This document shows positions 52,644 through 61,338 of a stretch of DNA of 64,000 nt, in pieces. Made by a program: the position numbers and the translations under genes. Under the pieces are notes generated by a model. The model saw nothing but the letters and a program-made list of their open reading frames with translations. It did not search any database and had not been told where the DNA came from. This stretch comes from Betaproteobacteria bacterium (GTDB lineage: Bacteria; Pseudomonadota; Gammaproteobacteria; Burkholderiales; Eutrophovitaceae), in NCBI GenBank assembly GCA_020354125.1, contig CP070643.1:1927292-1991291 (forward strand). The letters are read 5' to 3'. Positions within the stretch are counted from its first letter, which is position 1; each line of letters begins with the position of its first letter.

Positions 52644-54041
52644 ATGCTTGACCGGCCGCTGGTCTTTCTCGACCTGGAGACCACCGGCGCAACCGCCCAC
52701 GTCGACCGCATCACCGAGATCGGGCTGGTCGAGGTCGACCGTGGCCGCTACGTCGGCGAGTGGAGCTCGCTGGTCAATCCGCGGCGGCGCATCCCGCCTT
52801 CGATCCAGACACTGACCGGAATCAACGATGCAATGGTCGCCGCTGCGCCCACCTTCGATGAACTCGCCCCGGAGCTATTTGATCGCCTCGCCGACAAAGT
52901 GCTGGTCGCACACAACGCACGCTTCGACTACGGTTTCCTGCGCAATGAATTCCGGCGCTTTGGCTACGAATATGCTCCCAAGGTGCTGTGCACGGTCAAG
53001 TTGTCGCGCCGTCTGTTTCCTCATGAGCGGCGCCACAACCTGGACAGCCTGATCGCGCGCCATGAACTGTCTTGCGACAACCGCCACCGCGCGCTCGCAG
53101 ATGCCAGAGTGTTGTGGGACTTCACGCAGCATATTCATCATCAATTGGACAGCAACGCGATTCGCGCGGTTGTTGACGAACTGCTGCGTGCGCCGGCATT
53201 ACCGGCCGGGCTACCGCCCGATGCCATGAAAGGATTGCCGGACACCCCGGGCGTGTACATCTTCTACGGTGACAATGACTCGGTGCTCTACGTCGGCAAG
53301 AGCGTCAATCTGCGCACGCGCGTCATGTCGCACTTCAGTGGCGATCACTCGACCAGCAAGGACATGCATATCTCACGCGACATCCGGCGCATTGAGTGGA
53401 TCGAAACGGCGGGCGACTTCGGCGCACTCATCAAGGAGTCGCAGCTGATCAAGCGACTCGCGCCGCATTACAACCGGCGGCTGCGCGAGTCAAAAGATAC
53501 CTGCACCTATCATTGGAACCCCGCCGATGGCCCGAAAATCCCGACCCTCGTCGACCTGGTAGAACTCGAGCCGTCGCTGCTCGGTCATGCTTACGGCACC
53601 TTCCGTTCGAGGCGTGCCGCGCGCCAGGCTCTCAAGAACATAGCCGATGAGTATGGACTGTGCCTGATTCAACTCGGCCTGGAAAAAGGCAAGGGCCCGT
53701 GCTTTGCCCACCAGCTCAGAAAATGCCGCGGTGCCTGCGTTGGACGCGAAACCGAGTTGAACCATGCGATGCGCGTATCAATGGCATTCAACAAAATGCG
53801 CATCACGCCCTGGCCGTTCAAAAACCGAATCCTGGTACGTGAGCGCAACGCCATCACAGGGCTGACCGAAACGCATCTGATCGATCACTGGCGCTACCTG
53901 GGCGGCTATCGCTCGCAGATGGACTTGTTCGATCAATACGATACACGCCACGAAGCGGCGTTCGATATCGACACCTACAAGCTGCTCGTGTCCGCCTTGA
54001 AGAAACCAACCAGGAATCTGCAAATTATCGACACGGAGTGA
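52644..54041 (+). CDS. DnaQ-type exonuclease fused to GIY-YIG nuclease (UvrC/Cho-like)
   Basis: A 465-residue two-domain DNA-repair nuclease. Residues 5-165 are a DEDDh 3'-5' exonuclease: FLDLETTG (D10, E12), HNARFDYGFL (D95) and NRHRALADA (H148, D153). Residues about 198-280 are a GIY-YIG domain (GVYIFYGDNDSVLYVGKSVNLRTRV), with the UvrC/Cho-like helices following. The fusion is known in proteobacteria and is thought to act in excision repair. ATG 52644 starts just before the exonuclease fold; ATG 52614 is also possible. The ribosome site is weak. Confidence 0.9.
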   Translation: MLDRPLVFLDLETTGATAHVDRITEIGLVEVDRGRYVGEWSSLVNPRRRIPPSIQTLTGINDAMVAAAPTFDELAPELFDRLADKVLVAHNARFDYGFLRNEFRRFGYEYAPKVLCTVKLSRRLFPHERRHNLDSLIARHELSCDNRHRALADARVLWDFTQHIHHQLDSNAIRAVVDELLRAPALPAGLPPDAMKGLPDTPGVYIFYGDNDSVLYVGKSVNLRTRVMSHFSGDHSTSKDMHISRDIRRIEWIETAGDFGALIKESQLIKRLAPHYNRRLRESKDTCTYHWNPADGPKIPTLVDLVELEPSLLGHAYGTFRSRRAARQALKNIADEYGLCLIQLGLEKGKGPCFAHQLRKCRGACVGRETELNHAMRVSMAFNKMRITPWPFKNRILVRERNAITGLTETHLIDHWRYLGGYRSQMDLFDQYDTRHEAAFDIDTYKLLVSALKKPTRNLQIIDTE

Positions 54042-54128
54042 CTGCGCAAGCAGTCATTGACCCAAGGTCAATTGACTGGGCGGAATGCACGCAGCACCAA
54101 TTCCAATGTGCCGCCTCTGGCAGCGTGC

Positions 54129-54914
54129 TCAATGCGCCGATACGAACAGATCAAGCGCCTCGTTGAATTTTTCCGGTTGTTCCAGGTTGGACAAATGCGA
54201 GGCTTGCGGAATGATCACCAACTCGGAGCCCGGAATCGCCTGCAGTATCGCTTGGGACATAACAACCGGCGTACCTGCGTCCTCCTCTCCGACAATGATC
54301 TGCACCGGACAGGTAATCGTGTGCAAGTGATCGGTGCAGTTGATCTTCGGGATAGCGTGGCAACAACCGACATATCCGGTCACGCTTGTGGAGACGATCA
54401 TGTCAGCCACACCGTCAGTGACATCCTTGCGCGAACTGCGGAAGGGTTCGGTAAACCAACGCTCCAAAGTCGGCGCCACCAGCGCCGACATTCCCTGTTC
54501 GGTGGCGGTCTTGATTCGCCCCTCCCATGCCGGTGCCATCTCGGTCGGCATACGGCTGGTCGTGTCACACAACACCAGGGTCTGGAATTCGCCCGGATAC
54601 TTCAGTGCGTATTCCATTCCAATCATGCCGCCCATGGACAATCCGACCCAGTGCGGCTTCTCGACACCAATACCGTCAAGTAAACCTTTGGCGTCCTCGA
54701 CCAACTGGTCCAGCGTGTAGGCGCCGGCCGGCGCTTCGCTCTGGCCATGTCCGCGCGTGTCGAAAGCGAGCACCCGAAACCGATCCTTGAGCAGCTCGAT
54801 CTGCGAATCCCACATGTGCAGATGGCACGCCAGCGAGTGGCTGAGCACCACCCACGGACCCTTGTCGCCATGAATCTCGTAATTCAGTTCGATGCCGTTG
54901 CTTTTTGCTTTCAT
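54129..54914 (-). CDS. 3-oxoadipate enol-lactonase-like alpha/beta hydrolase
   Basis: A 261-residue hydrolase close to PcaD: SHSLACHLHMWDSQIELL, FDTRGHGQSEAP, nucleophile Ser in VGLSMGGMIGMEYAL, Asp near VGEEDAGTP and His in IPQASHLSNLEQP. PcaD opens 3-oxoadipate enol-lactone in the beta-ketoadipate pathway. No other pca gene is nearby, so a broader substrate is possible. Divergent from the AraD1-family gene, convergent with the nuclease gene. Confidence 0.88.
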   Translation of the reverse strand: MKAKSNGIELNYEIHGDKGPWVVLSHSLACHLHMWDSQIELLKDRFRVLAFDTRGHGQSEAPAGAYTLDQLVEDAKGLLDGIGVEKPHWVGLSMGGMIGMEYALKYPGEFQTLVLCDTTSRMPTEMAPAWEGRIKTATEQGMSALVAPTLERWFTEPFRSSRKDVTDGVADMIVSTSVTGYVGCCHAIPKINCTDHLHTITCPVQIIVGEEDAGTPVVMSQAILQAIPGSELVIIPQASHLSNLEQPEKFNEALDLFVSAH

Positions 54915-55039
54915 TGGACGCCCTCCTCGATTGGTCCAAGTATAGCGTCACGGTGTAACATGCGCGCAGCGGGCGGTATGTGGGCGAACTTCAAGCGCCA
55001 GCAAGAATCAGCGCGCACACTTCGGGACGGGAGGAGCAT

Positions 55040-56041
55040 GTGAGAGTCGTACAGTTTTCGGGCCGCGATCAGGCGCGACGCGTCGGTGTCGTAACAGAGC
55101 AAGGAAATGCTTTACAAGTCGTACGCGGTGCACAACGACTTTATGATCTTGCCCGAGATGCGATCGGCACTGCTACGTCACTGCAGGAAGTTATCTCTCA
55201 GCGCCTGTCAGACGACCAGGAAGATTACGCAGCGGCAATCGCGGAAAAGCGCGTGCTCGTGCCATTCGATCATCCCGACCCGTATCACCATCTCGTCACC
55301 GGTACCGGCCTGTCTCATTTGGGCAGCGCAGCGGCACGCGACGCGATGCACAGCAAGCTGCAAGCCGAAGAAGCTGAACTCACCGATTCAATGAAGATGT
55401 TCAAGTGGGGGGTCGACGGCGGCAAACCAGCCGAAGGGCAAATCGGAGTGGCACCTGAATGGTTCTATAAAGGCGATGGCAGCTGTGTTGTAGCGCCGGA
55501 ACAGGCATTGGATCTACCGGCCTACGCATTTGACGGCGGTGATGAGGTTGAAGTGGTCGGTCTGTATCTTGTCGGCGATAACGGCCGCATCTACCGGGTC
55601 GGCTTTGCACTGGGCAACGAGTATTCGGATCACGTTCTAGAACGGCGCAATTATCTTTACCTTGCGCATTCCAAATTACGTCAGTGTTCGTACGGCCCGG
55701 AACTATTGCTCGGCGAACTGCCGGCGCATGTCACCGGTCATGCGAGGCTGCGCCGCTGCAAAAACATCATCTGGGAACAGGACTGGCTTTCCGGCGAGGA
55801 CAACATGTGTCACTCGATAGGCAATCTGGAACATCATCACTTCAAGTACCGGGAGTTCCGCCGGCCAGGCGATGTTCATGTGCATTTTTTCGGCGCGGCA
55901 ACCGGCAGCTTCACCAGCAATACGGAAACGCAACCAGGCGACGTTTTCGAGATCGAATCAGCGACCTTCGGCAAACCACTGCGCAATACGCTCGGAGAAA
56001 AAGGCAAAACCGAACAGCTGGTCGGCGTTCAGGTGCTTTGA
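55040..56041 (+). CDS. AraD1-family (GguC-like) FAH-fold protein
   Basis: A 333-residue FAH-superfamily protein of the AraD1/GguC type. GTG 55040 follows GGGAGGAGCAT and starts VRVVQFSGRDQARRVG. Family blocks are FDHPDPYHHLVTGTGLSHLG, KWGVDGGKPAEGQIGVAPEWFYKG, FDGGDEVEVVGLYLVG and LRRCKNIIWEQDWLSGEDNM in parts. Relatives are linked to L-arabinose or sugar-acid degradation as dehydratases. The NIPSNAP gene follows 139 bases later. Confidence 0.88.
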   Translation: MRVVQFSGRDQARRVGVVTEQGNALQVVRGAQRLYDLARDAIGTATSLQEVISQRLSDDQEDYAAAIAEKRVLVPFDHPDPYHHLVTGTGLSHLGSAAARDAMHSKLQAEEAELTDSMKMFKWGVDGGKPAEGQIGVAPEWFYKGDGSCVVAPEQALDLPAYAFDGGDEVEVVGLYLVGDNGRIYRVGFALGNEYSDHVLERRNYLYLAHSKLRQCSYGPELLLGELPAHVTGHARLRRCKNIIWEQDWLSGEDNMCHSIGNLEHHHFKYREFRRPGDVHVHFFGAATGSFTSNTETQPGDVFEIESATFGKPLRNTLGEKGKTEQLVGVQVL

Positions 56042-56180
56042 CTGAACTGCTTTGCAAAGCGATTGCCCGTCGATGTCCGCATTCGGCTGACCGGCACTTT
56101 CGATATCCCGCTACGCAAATGCTAATCCAACAACAACCGGGACAGCCGAAGGCCCATCCGAAAACAAAAAGGAGACAAAC

Positions 56181-56507
56181 ATGATCTATGAGCTGCGCGT
56201 CTACCACACCATGCCGGGCAGACTTCCTGACCTCAATGCACGCTTCGTCAATCACACCCTGAAGATTTGGGAGCGTTTCAATATCCGCCCGGTTGGCTTC
56301 TGGACTACGTTGGTCGGCGACAATAACAACGACCTGACTTACCTGCTGGAGTGGGACAGTTTGGCCCAGCGCGAGGAGTCGTGGAACGCATTCGTTGCTG
56401 ACAAGGAATGGCTGGAGGTACGCGCGGAGACCGAGAAGAACGGCCCGCTGGTGTCATCGATCACAAATTCGATATTGACGCCGACAGCCTATTCCCAAAT
56501 GCGCTAG
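56181..56507 (+). CDS. NIPSNAP-family protein
   Basis: A 108-residue ferredoxin-like alpha/beta-barrel protein: MIYELRVYHTMPGRLPDLNARF, GFWTTLVGDNNNDLTYLLEWDS in parts, and REESWNAFVADKEWLEV. A clear ribosome site AAGGAG lies eight bases upstream. NIPSNAP proteins are small, dimeric and of uncertain function, and often lie in catabolic operons. It is downstream of the AraD1-like gene. Confidence 0.92.
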   Translation: MIYELRVYHTMPGRLPDLNARFVNHTLKIWERFNIRPVGFWTTLVGDNNNDLTYLLEWDSLAQREESWNAFVADKEWLEVRAETEKNGPLVSSITNSILTPTAYSQMR

Positions 56508-56610
56508 AGGCTATTTCGTTAGACGCGGCAACTGCGCTGTTTTGTCAGGCGCGGAGTGCGCGCCAGTTCGTCAAGCGCCGCGAGGCGCTATTTCCTGCAA
56601 CGCGATTTGC

Positions 56611-56881
56611 GCGTTAGCAGGCCGTTGAAAAACGTCGCGATCGGCCTTCAGCCGGGTGCGCACTCGTTTTGATAGAAGCAGTGCGCAGGAACCGGAGTGT
56701 ACAGAGGGAGTACATGAGGGCGAGAGCGGGATGTGGCGCGGCACTGCCGCGCCCGCTCGCAGCGCCCGGCGACAATGATCGCCGGGCCGGACCGCCGAAG
56801 GCGGACGAGCACCGTACCTATCAGAACCGGCGCAAGCCCGGATCAAGGTCGCGCAGTAGTTTTTCAACAGCCTGTTAGCGC
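56611..56881. mobile_element. MITE-like inverted-repeat element
   Basis: About 270 bases bounded by imperfect 23-base inverted repeats (20 of 23 positions match), with core CAGGCCGTTGAAAAAC on the left (56618-56633) and its complement with CAGCCTG on the right (56859-56874). The similarity extends inward in a looser form to about 45 bases. No transposase is encoded. The right repeat supplies the stop codon (TAA) of the carbonic anhydrase frame. The interval 56508-56610 before it is also rich in short GCGC repeats. It could be a non-autonomous transposon or a large structured repeat. Confidence 0.5.
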
Positions 56882-57615
56882 GACTCCTTGATGAAGCGGC
56901 TGTTAGTTGCCTGCACTGGACGCGCGTTCATCGGATAGAGCCGACCAAACACGCCGACCTGAGTCGGAGAAATGCTCACCGGCGTCTTCATCACCAGCCA
57001 CAATACACCTTCGGTACAGGGTGGGGTATTCAGCGAACCCATGAAGGCGTAGTAACCCCGTTCCGCCGGCAGCAGTGAGTCGAACGGAATCTTGACGTGG
57101 TTCATCACGACTTCCCGCTCCTTCTCGAGCGGAAGATACGGCCAGAGCGACTTTATGAATGTGTTTTCCTCGCCGATTTCGAACAACACTGCGACGACTG
57201 CAAGGCGGCCATCAAAGCTGCGATGCACCAGGTGCGCCGCCATGTCGTATACGCGCCCGTTGACGCGTTCCTCGGCGGGCTTGTGAAAGTGCATCTGCAT
57301 CAGTTCGTAGCACACACCGCCCACGGTAATGGCGCTGCCACCAAGGTAATTCACCTGCACGGTATGCCCGGTGTCAACGATTTCGAGCGGTGACAGCCGG
57401 TACTGGAACTTGATCGGCTCGAGATCGAGGCGCGCGCCATCACTGATATCGATCGGTGACTGCATCATGCCCTTGCCGCAGGTTGCCCACTCGGGCTTTA
57501 GCACGCCCCAGTTCTCGGCCCCGGTTGACCCGGAGTAGGTCCATTTGATGCCGTCCTTCGCCAGTGGGTCATTACGAGCAGCCGCGTCCTTTGCCGCAGG
57601 TGTCTGGTCTTTCAC
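56875..57615 (-). CDS. Alpha-carbonic anhydrase domain, probably C-terminal half of a frameshifted fusion
   Basis: A 246-residue open frame carrying a full alpha-carbonic anhydrase: MQSPIDI, zinc ligands H109 and H111 (MQMHFHKP) and H128 (AAHLVH), and LNTPPCTEGVLWLV with the gatekeeper Thr. The residue two before H128, normally Glu, is Ala here. It hydrates CO2, typically in the periplasm. It has no signal peptide; the frame starts in the middle of a Lys/Ala-rich linker. The preceding exported gene overlaps it by 44 bases in another frame, and joining them at a GGGG run gives one continuous exported protein. Confidence 0.85.
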   Translation of the reverse strand: MKDQTPAAKDAAARNDPLAKDGIKWTYSGSTGAENWGVLKPEWATCGKGMMQSPIDISDGARLDLEPIKFQYRLSPLEIVDTGHTVQVNYLGGSAITVGGVCYELMQMHFHKPAEERVNGRVYDMAAHLVHRSFDGRLAVVAVLFEIGEENTFIKSLWPYLPLEKEREVVMNHVKIPFDSLLPAERGYYAFMGSLNTPPCTEGVLWLVMKTPVSISPTQVGVFGRLYPMNARPVQATNSRFIKESR

Positions 57616-58168
57616 AGCGGCGCGCTTGATGCTCTTGGCGCGCTGTTTCCCCTGCCTTGTTCGAAGTCTTCTTGCTGCCTGAACTCTGTTTTGCCGGCTT
57701 GGTCAGCGCTACCGAATTCTTTGAACTTTTTGCCGCTGCTTCAGCCGCTGCTTTCGCCATCTCGGCCGCTGCCTCCGGGCAGACGTCCTTGAATACCACG
57801 GCGCGCGGCGAGTCAGGTTCAATGATGTTGGGTGGCATCAATCCCTCGACGCGGAATCGCCTGATTTCGGAACCGTCCTTGCGGTAGTAGATGCGAATCA
57901 CCGGTGAGGAGGTGTGGCCGGAGCAGTCGTAGTGCCGCAGCACTTTGATCGATTTGTAGGGATCAGACAGCCCTTCGCCTTGCTGCTCCCTCGCGTACAC
58001 TTCGCGCTCCCAGGCGCGCACAAAATCACCGCGCCGAAGCACGTTGATGGTGTCGGCATAGACGACCTGGTCGGAACTGACCGAGACTTCCCGCCAATTC
58101 GCCGCGCTGGCCTGCAGGCAGGCCACCGATAAAGCAATAGCACTGAAGGTAACTGTCTTACTTTTCAT
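57572..58168 (-). CDS. Exported surface-adhesin-E-like protein, probably N-terminal half of the carbonic anhydrase fusion
   Basis: A 198-residue frame from ATG 58168 with a signal peptide (MKSKTVTFSAIALSVACLQA, then SAA-N). Residues about 22-120 resemble the surface-adhesin protein E-like domain (NWREVSVSSDQVVYADTI, VLRHYDCSG). An Ala/Lys-rich linker follows (AKAAAEAAAKSSKNS). The last 26 residues (from ETARQ) are Arg/Cys-rich and unlike the rest, exactly where the carbonic anhydrase frame takes over. This suggests the natural product switches frame at the GGGG run at 57649-57652. Confidence 0.75.
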   Translation of the reverse strand: MKSKTVTFSAIALSVACLQASAANWREVSVSSDQVVYADTINVLRRGDFVRAWEREVYAREQQGEGLSDPYKSIKVLRHYDCSGHTSSPVIRIYYRKDGSEIRRFRVEGLMPPNIIEPDSPRAVVFKDVCPEAAAEMAKAAAEAAAKSSKNSVALTKPAKQSSGSKKTSNKAGETARQEHQARRCERPDTCGKGRGCS

Positions 58169-58399
58169 GACTTGTGGTGACATGCCCTGTACAAAACGCG
58201 TCAATCCGGGAGGGTAAAGCCGAGCCGCGAACGGACCCGAGCCCCGCTCCGGTTCGATTCATTTCACGCCCTCGTTAACGGTGTCGGGCAAGGAATCTTT
58301 AGCCGGTCGGCGAGGTCGCGCCGCAGCCCCGGCAGAGGCACGCGCCAGGGCCGATTGAACCCGCCAGCACCACCCCGCGCGGTACGGGAATCAGGAGGT

Positions 58400-58427
58400 T
58401 TTACCGCCTTGAACAATGACTTAAAAT
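58400..58427 (+). promoter_or_regulatory. Putative sigma-70 promoter of DAHP synthase
   Basis: TTTACC (58400-58405) and TAAAAT (58422-58427) are separated by 16 bases. The predicted transcription start near 58434 would place the 20-base palindrome at the very 5' end of the message. Confidence 0.5.
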
Positions 58428-58435
58428 GCTGATTC

Positions 58436-58455
58436 AGGGCCACCGCGGTGGCCCT
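58436..58455 (+). promoter_or_regulatory. Perfect 20-base palindrome in the DAHP synthase leader
   Basis: AGGGCCACCGCGGTGGCCCT is fully self-complementary and ends 25 bases before the start codon. It lacks a T tract, so it is not a standard terminator. It could be an operator for a dimeric repressor or a 5' stabilising hairpin. Confidence 0.5.
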
Positions 58456-58480
58456 CATTGCTGGTCAGGGGGCAGGAGAA

Positions 58481-59584
58481 ATGGACGAAAAACTCGTATA
58501 CAACATCAACGTCGAGTCTCAGGAAGTACTCGACACACCAGCCGGTATCAAGAAGGAAGTGCCGCTCACCGACTTGGCCGAGCGAACGGTCATCGAAGGA
58601 CGCAAGGCCGCCGAACGAATCCTCGACCGCGCGGACCACCGTCTGATGGTCGTGGTCGGCCCCTGCTCCATCCACGATCCGGTGGCGGCAATGGATTATG
58701 CGCGTCGTCTCAAGGCGCTGGCCGAGGAAGTCAGCGACACGCTGATGATCGTCATGCGTGTTTATTTCGAGAAGCCGCGAACCACCGTTGGCTGGAAAGG
58801 CCTGATCAACGATCCGCATATGAATGATTCGTTCGATATGGATGCTGGCTTGCGTCTGGCGCGAACGCTACTCATCGATATCAACGAACTGGGGCTGCCG
58901 ACCGGTACCGAGGCACTCGACCCGATCAGCCCGCAGTACCTCGGTGATCTGATTTCATGGAGCGCGATCGGCGCGCGCACCACAGAATCACAAACGCATC
59001 GCGAAATGGCGAGCGGATTATCGACGCCGGTGGGCTTCAAGAACGGCACCGACGGCAGTCTGACGGTGGCAATCAATGCGCTGCAATCGGTCTCGAAGCC
59101 GCACAGTTTTCTCGGCATCAACCAGAGCGGTCAGGTTGCCGTGATCCGCACCAAGGGCAATGCATATGGTCACATCGTGCTGCGTGGCGGAGACAAGGGC
59201 CCGAACTACGATTCAGTAACCGTGTTACTGGTGGAGAAGGAGTTGGACAAAGCAAAGCTGCCGTGTAACGTGGTTGTCGATTGCAGCCACGCCAATTCCA
59301 ACAAGGATCACAACCTGCAGCCATTGGTGATGAATGACTGCGTGCATCAGATTCTGGAAGGCAACAAGTCCATCGTCGGCTTGATGCTCGAAAGCAACAT
59401 CGGCGCTGGCAATCAGAAACTGACTGACGATCCGTCGCAGCTCAAATATGGTGTGTCTGTAACCGACGCCTGCATCGACTGGGAAACCACCGAAACGATT
59501 CTGCGTGAAGCCCGGCAAAAACTGCGCGATGTGCTGCCGGGGCGTGTTCGCCGCTCAGCCGAGGTGCGCCAACTGAGCGCCTGA
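58481..59584 (+). CDS. aroG: 3-deoxy-7-phosphoheptulonate synthase (class I DAHP synthase)
   Basis: A 367-residue enzyme condensing phosphoenolpyruvate and erythrose 4-phosphate at the start of the shikimate pathway. ATG 58481 follows CAGGAG. Signatures: VVVGPCSIHDPVAAMDYA, MRVYFEKPRTTVGWKG, GARTTESQTHREMASGLS, KNGTDGSLTVAINA and DCSHANSNKDHN. Length and sequence are those of the AroF/G/H type. The isozyme (Phe, Tyr or Trp sensitive) is not assigned, so the gene symbol is generic. Confidence 0.95.
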   Translation: MDEKLVYNINVESQEVLDTPAGIKKEVPLTDLAERTVIEGRKAAERILDRADHRLMVVVGPCSIHDPVAAMDYARRLKALAEEVSDTLMIVMRVYFEKPRTTVGWKGLINDPHMNDSFDMDAGLRLARTLLIDINELGLPTGTEALDPISPQYLGDLISWSAIGARTTESQTHREMASGLSTPVGFKNGTDGSLTVAINALQSVSKPHSFLGINQSGQVAVIRTKGNAYGHIVLRGGDKGPNYDSVTVLLVEKELDKAKLPCNVVVDCSHANSNKDHNLQPLVMNDCVHQILEGNKSIVGLMLESNIGAGNQKLTDDPSQLKYGVSVTDACIDWETTETILREARQKLRDVLPGRVRRSAEVRQLSA

Positions 59585-59613
59585 CTGCGCGCAGGCAACC
59601 CGGCAGCGCGGTG

Positions 59614-60417
59614 TTACTCGGCCGACTCTGTCGAATCGGCTGTAGCAGTAGAGCCACTTCGCTGCAACGTCACATAGGACAGTGCAACCAGTGCCAGTTC
59701 CACCGGCATGGCCGCCCAAACGGCAATCGCCGAGGCAAGGCTGATGCCGGGAATCGGCAACTGGCCAAGCTGCTCCAGAGACCACGCCACTGCTCCCGGT
59801 ACCAGAACACAAAGCGTGAGTACCCGCCAGCCATTACGCCGGGTCATCTTCCAGGAAGCCGCGAGTGCCTGGAACACGTCCTCTGATTTGTCGATTGCCA
59901 GGGCCGGAAACGCCAGCAGCAGGCGCGCTGCCAGGTACGCCGGTGGCAGTATCAGGGCGAGGCCGAATCGCCCGCCGGCGAAGTCGCTGACACCTGGCCA
60001 CAGCAAGGCGACGATGCTGCCAAAAAGAAAAGCCGCGGTGGCAAAGACGAACGCGATGCCCGCCATCGCAAAGATAAAACGCGTTTCGCGCAGTCCCCAT
60101 GAAATCGGCGCAAACTTTACCGTCTGTTGATCGCCAAGCAGATAGACACGATAGCTGCGAACGGCAAACACCACTGTCAGAGCAAACAATGGCAAGGTCC
60201 ACAGTAGCAACGAGGTTTGGTGTTTCGCATCCAGTTCCACGGAACCCGGCTCCCAGGAACTCGGCCCCCAAAGGCCTTCCGATATGGTGAACGCAACGCC
60301 AAGCAGCAGCGGCAGCCATAACACTTGCAACAGTGCATAGCGCCGCTCCCAGAACAACATCACAGAGCCGGCAATGATCTTGACAATCGGCAATCGCGGC
60401 GGTGCAAGTTGCATCAA
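59614..60417 (-). CDS. Six-helix membrane protein of unknown function
   Basis: A 267-residue integral membrane protein with about six transmembrane helices (around residues 28-48, 70-86, 112-138, 150-172, 195-212 and 225-248). FPALAIDKSEDVFQALAASWKMTRRNGWRV resembles a motif in membrane proteins with glycerophosphodiesterase-type or DUF975-like membrane domains, where it lies in a loop; it is given here as separate blocks FPALAIDK and SWKMTRRNGWRV. It overlaps the AlaX gene stop by four bases. Function unknown. Confidence 0.75.
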   Translation of the reverse strand: MMQLAPPRLPIVKIIAGSVMLFWERRYALLQVLWLPLLLGVAFTISEGLWGPSSWEPGSVELDAKHQTSLLLWTLPLFALTVVFAVRSYRVYLLGDQQTVKFAPISWGLRETRFIFAMAGIAFVFATAAFLFGSIVALLWPGVSDFAGGRFGLALILPPAYLAARLLLAFPALAIDKSEDVFQALAASWKMTRRNGWRVLTLCVLVPGAVAWSLEQLGQLPIPGISLASAIAVWAAMPVELALVALSYVTLQRSGSTATADSTESAE

Positions 60418-61139
60418 TCCGCGCTTTCTGCCAGAGCGACTACGACACGCCGGTTGCGCGCGCCTTTACTTTCGATTTTGCTGACGATAACCGGTCCGAT
60501 CTCGGCGGTATTTTTGACATGGGTACCGCCGCATGCTTGCAGGTCGACGCCGGCAATTTCGAGTAACCGGACACGCGGTACGCCGCTCGGTGGAGCGACC
60601 GACATCGTCTTTACCAGCTGCGGTTGTGCCTCCAGTTCCGCGCTGGTAATCCAGCGCGGTGTGACCGGATGCGCTTCGGCGATCAATGCATTGAGCTGTG
60701 CTTCGACGCTGGCACGATCAGGTTTGACGTCTGGCAAATCAAAATCGAGCCGGCCCGAACCCTCGCCGATCGCGCCACCCGTGACGCCGGCCCGAATAAC
60801 CGCCGACAACAGGTGCAGACAAGTGTGAACGCGCATATGCGTATACCGACGCTGCCAGTCCACCGATGCCACGACATGGTCTCGCGGCCGCAACCCAGAA
60901 GCATTGCCGGGCGTTGCAGGAACGTGCAGCAGCGCGCCGTCATCTTTTCTACGCCGCGTGGTTTCGATCGCAATCTCCGATCCGTCTGGCAGGCGCAAAA
61001 TGCCGGAATCGCCCGGCTGGCCGCCGCCGACCGGGTAGAACACGGTGCGATCGAGCACGATCCCGTCGTCGCCAACCGCCACGACTCGGGAGTCGCATTG
61101 CCTGAGGTTTACGTCGTCGTAAAAGAGTAATTCGGTCAT
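60414..61139 (-). CDS. Alanyl-tRNA editing protein AlaX
   Basis: A 241-residue trans-editing enzyme that hydrolyses Ser- or Gly-mischarged tRNA-Ala. After a small N-terminal domain (FYPVGGGQPGD) the editing core has the zinc site H105/H109 (HTCLH) and C203/H207 (CGGTH). The ATG at 61139 matches the usual family start; an upstream GTG at 61175 is possible. Size matches AlaX-M. The membrane protein gene overlaps its end by four bases. Confidence 0.92.
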   Translation of the reverse strand: MTELLFYDDVNLRQCDSRVVAVGDDGIVLDRTVFYPVGGGQPGDSGILRLPDGSEIAIETTRRRKDDGALLHVPATPGNASGLRPRDHVVASVDWQRRYTHMRVHTCLHLLSAVIRAGVTGGAIGEGSGRLDFDLPDVKPDRASVEAQLNALIAEAHPVTPRWITSAELEAQPQLVKTMSVAPPSGVPRVRLLEIAGVDLQACGGTHVKNTAEIGPVIVSKIESKGARNRRVVVALAESAD

Positions 61140-61338
61140 TTGTCTGACGTTGACTTGCTTCGTGTCGCGTGACACGCGAACCGATTAGTGGTTCACGGAA
61201 AACGAGAACCCCGCCATTGTAGGTCAAACGTTGTAAAAGCACTGTGCCGCAACCCAGGATCGATGGCCACGTCGCGACGCAGGCGTACGAAGCAGGTCGT
61301 TTGTCACCGCCACGAAAAAGCGGCCACGTACAATCCGG

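Larger units (their letters stand above)
58169..58480. other. Intergenic region between divergent adhesin-like and DAHP synthase genes
   Basis: A 312-base gap. The right end holds the putative promoter and palindrome for DAHP synthase. The rest is GC-rich without an open frame. A GGTTCGATTC string near 58251 resembles a tRNA T-loop, but no tRNA fold surrounds it. Confidence 0.4.

Noticed and set aside
58240..58270. Possible tRNA (GGTTCGATTC string)
   Set aside because: The five bases on each side of the loop do not pair and no acceptor or anticodon arm can be drawn.
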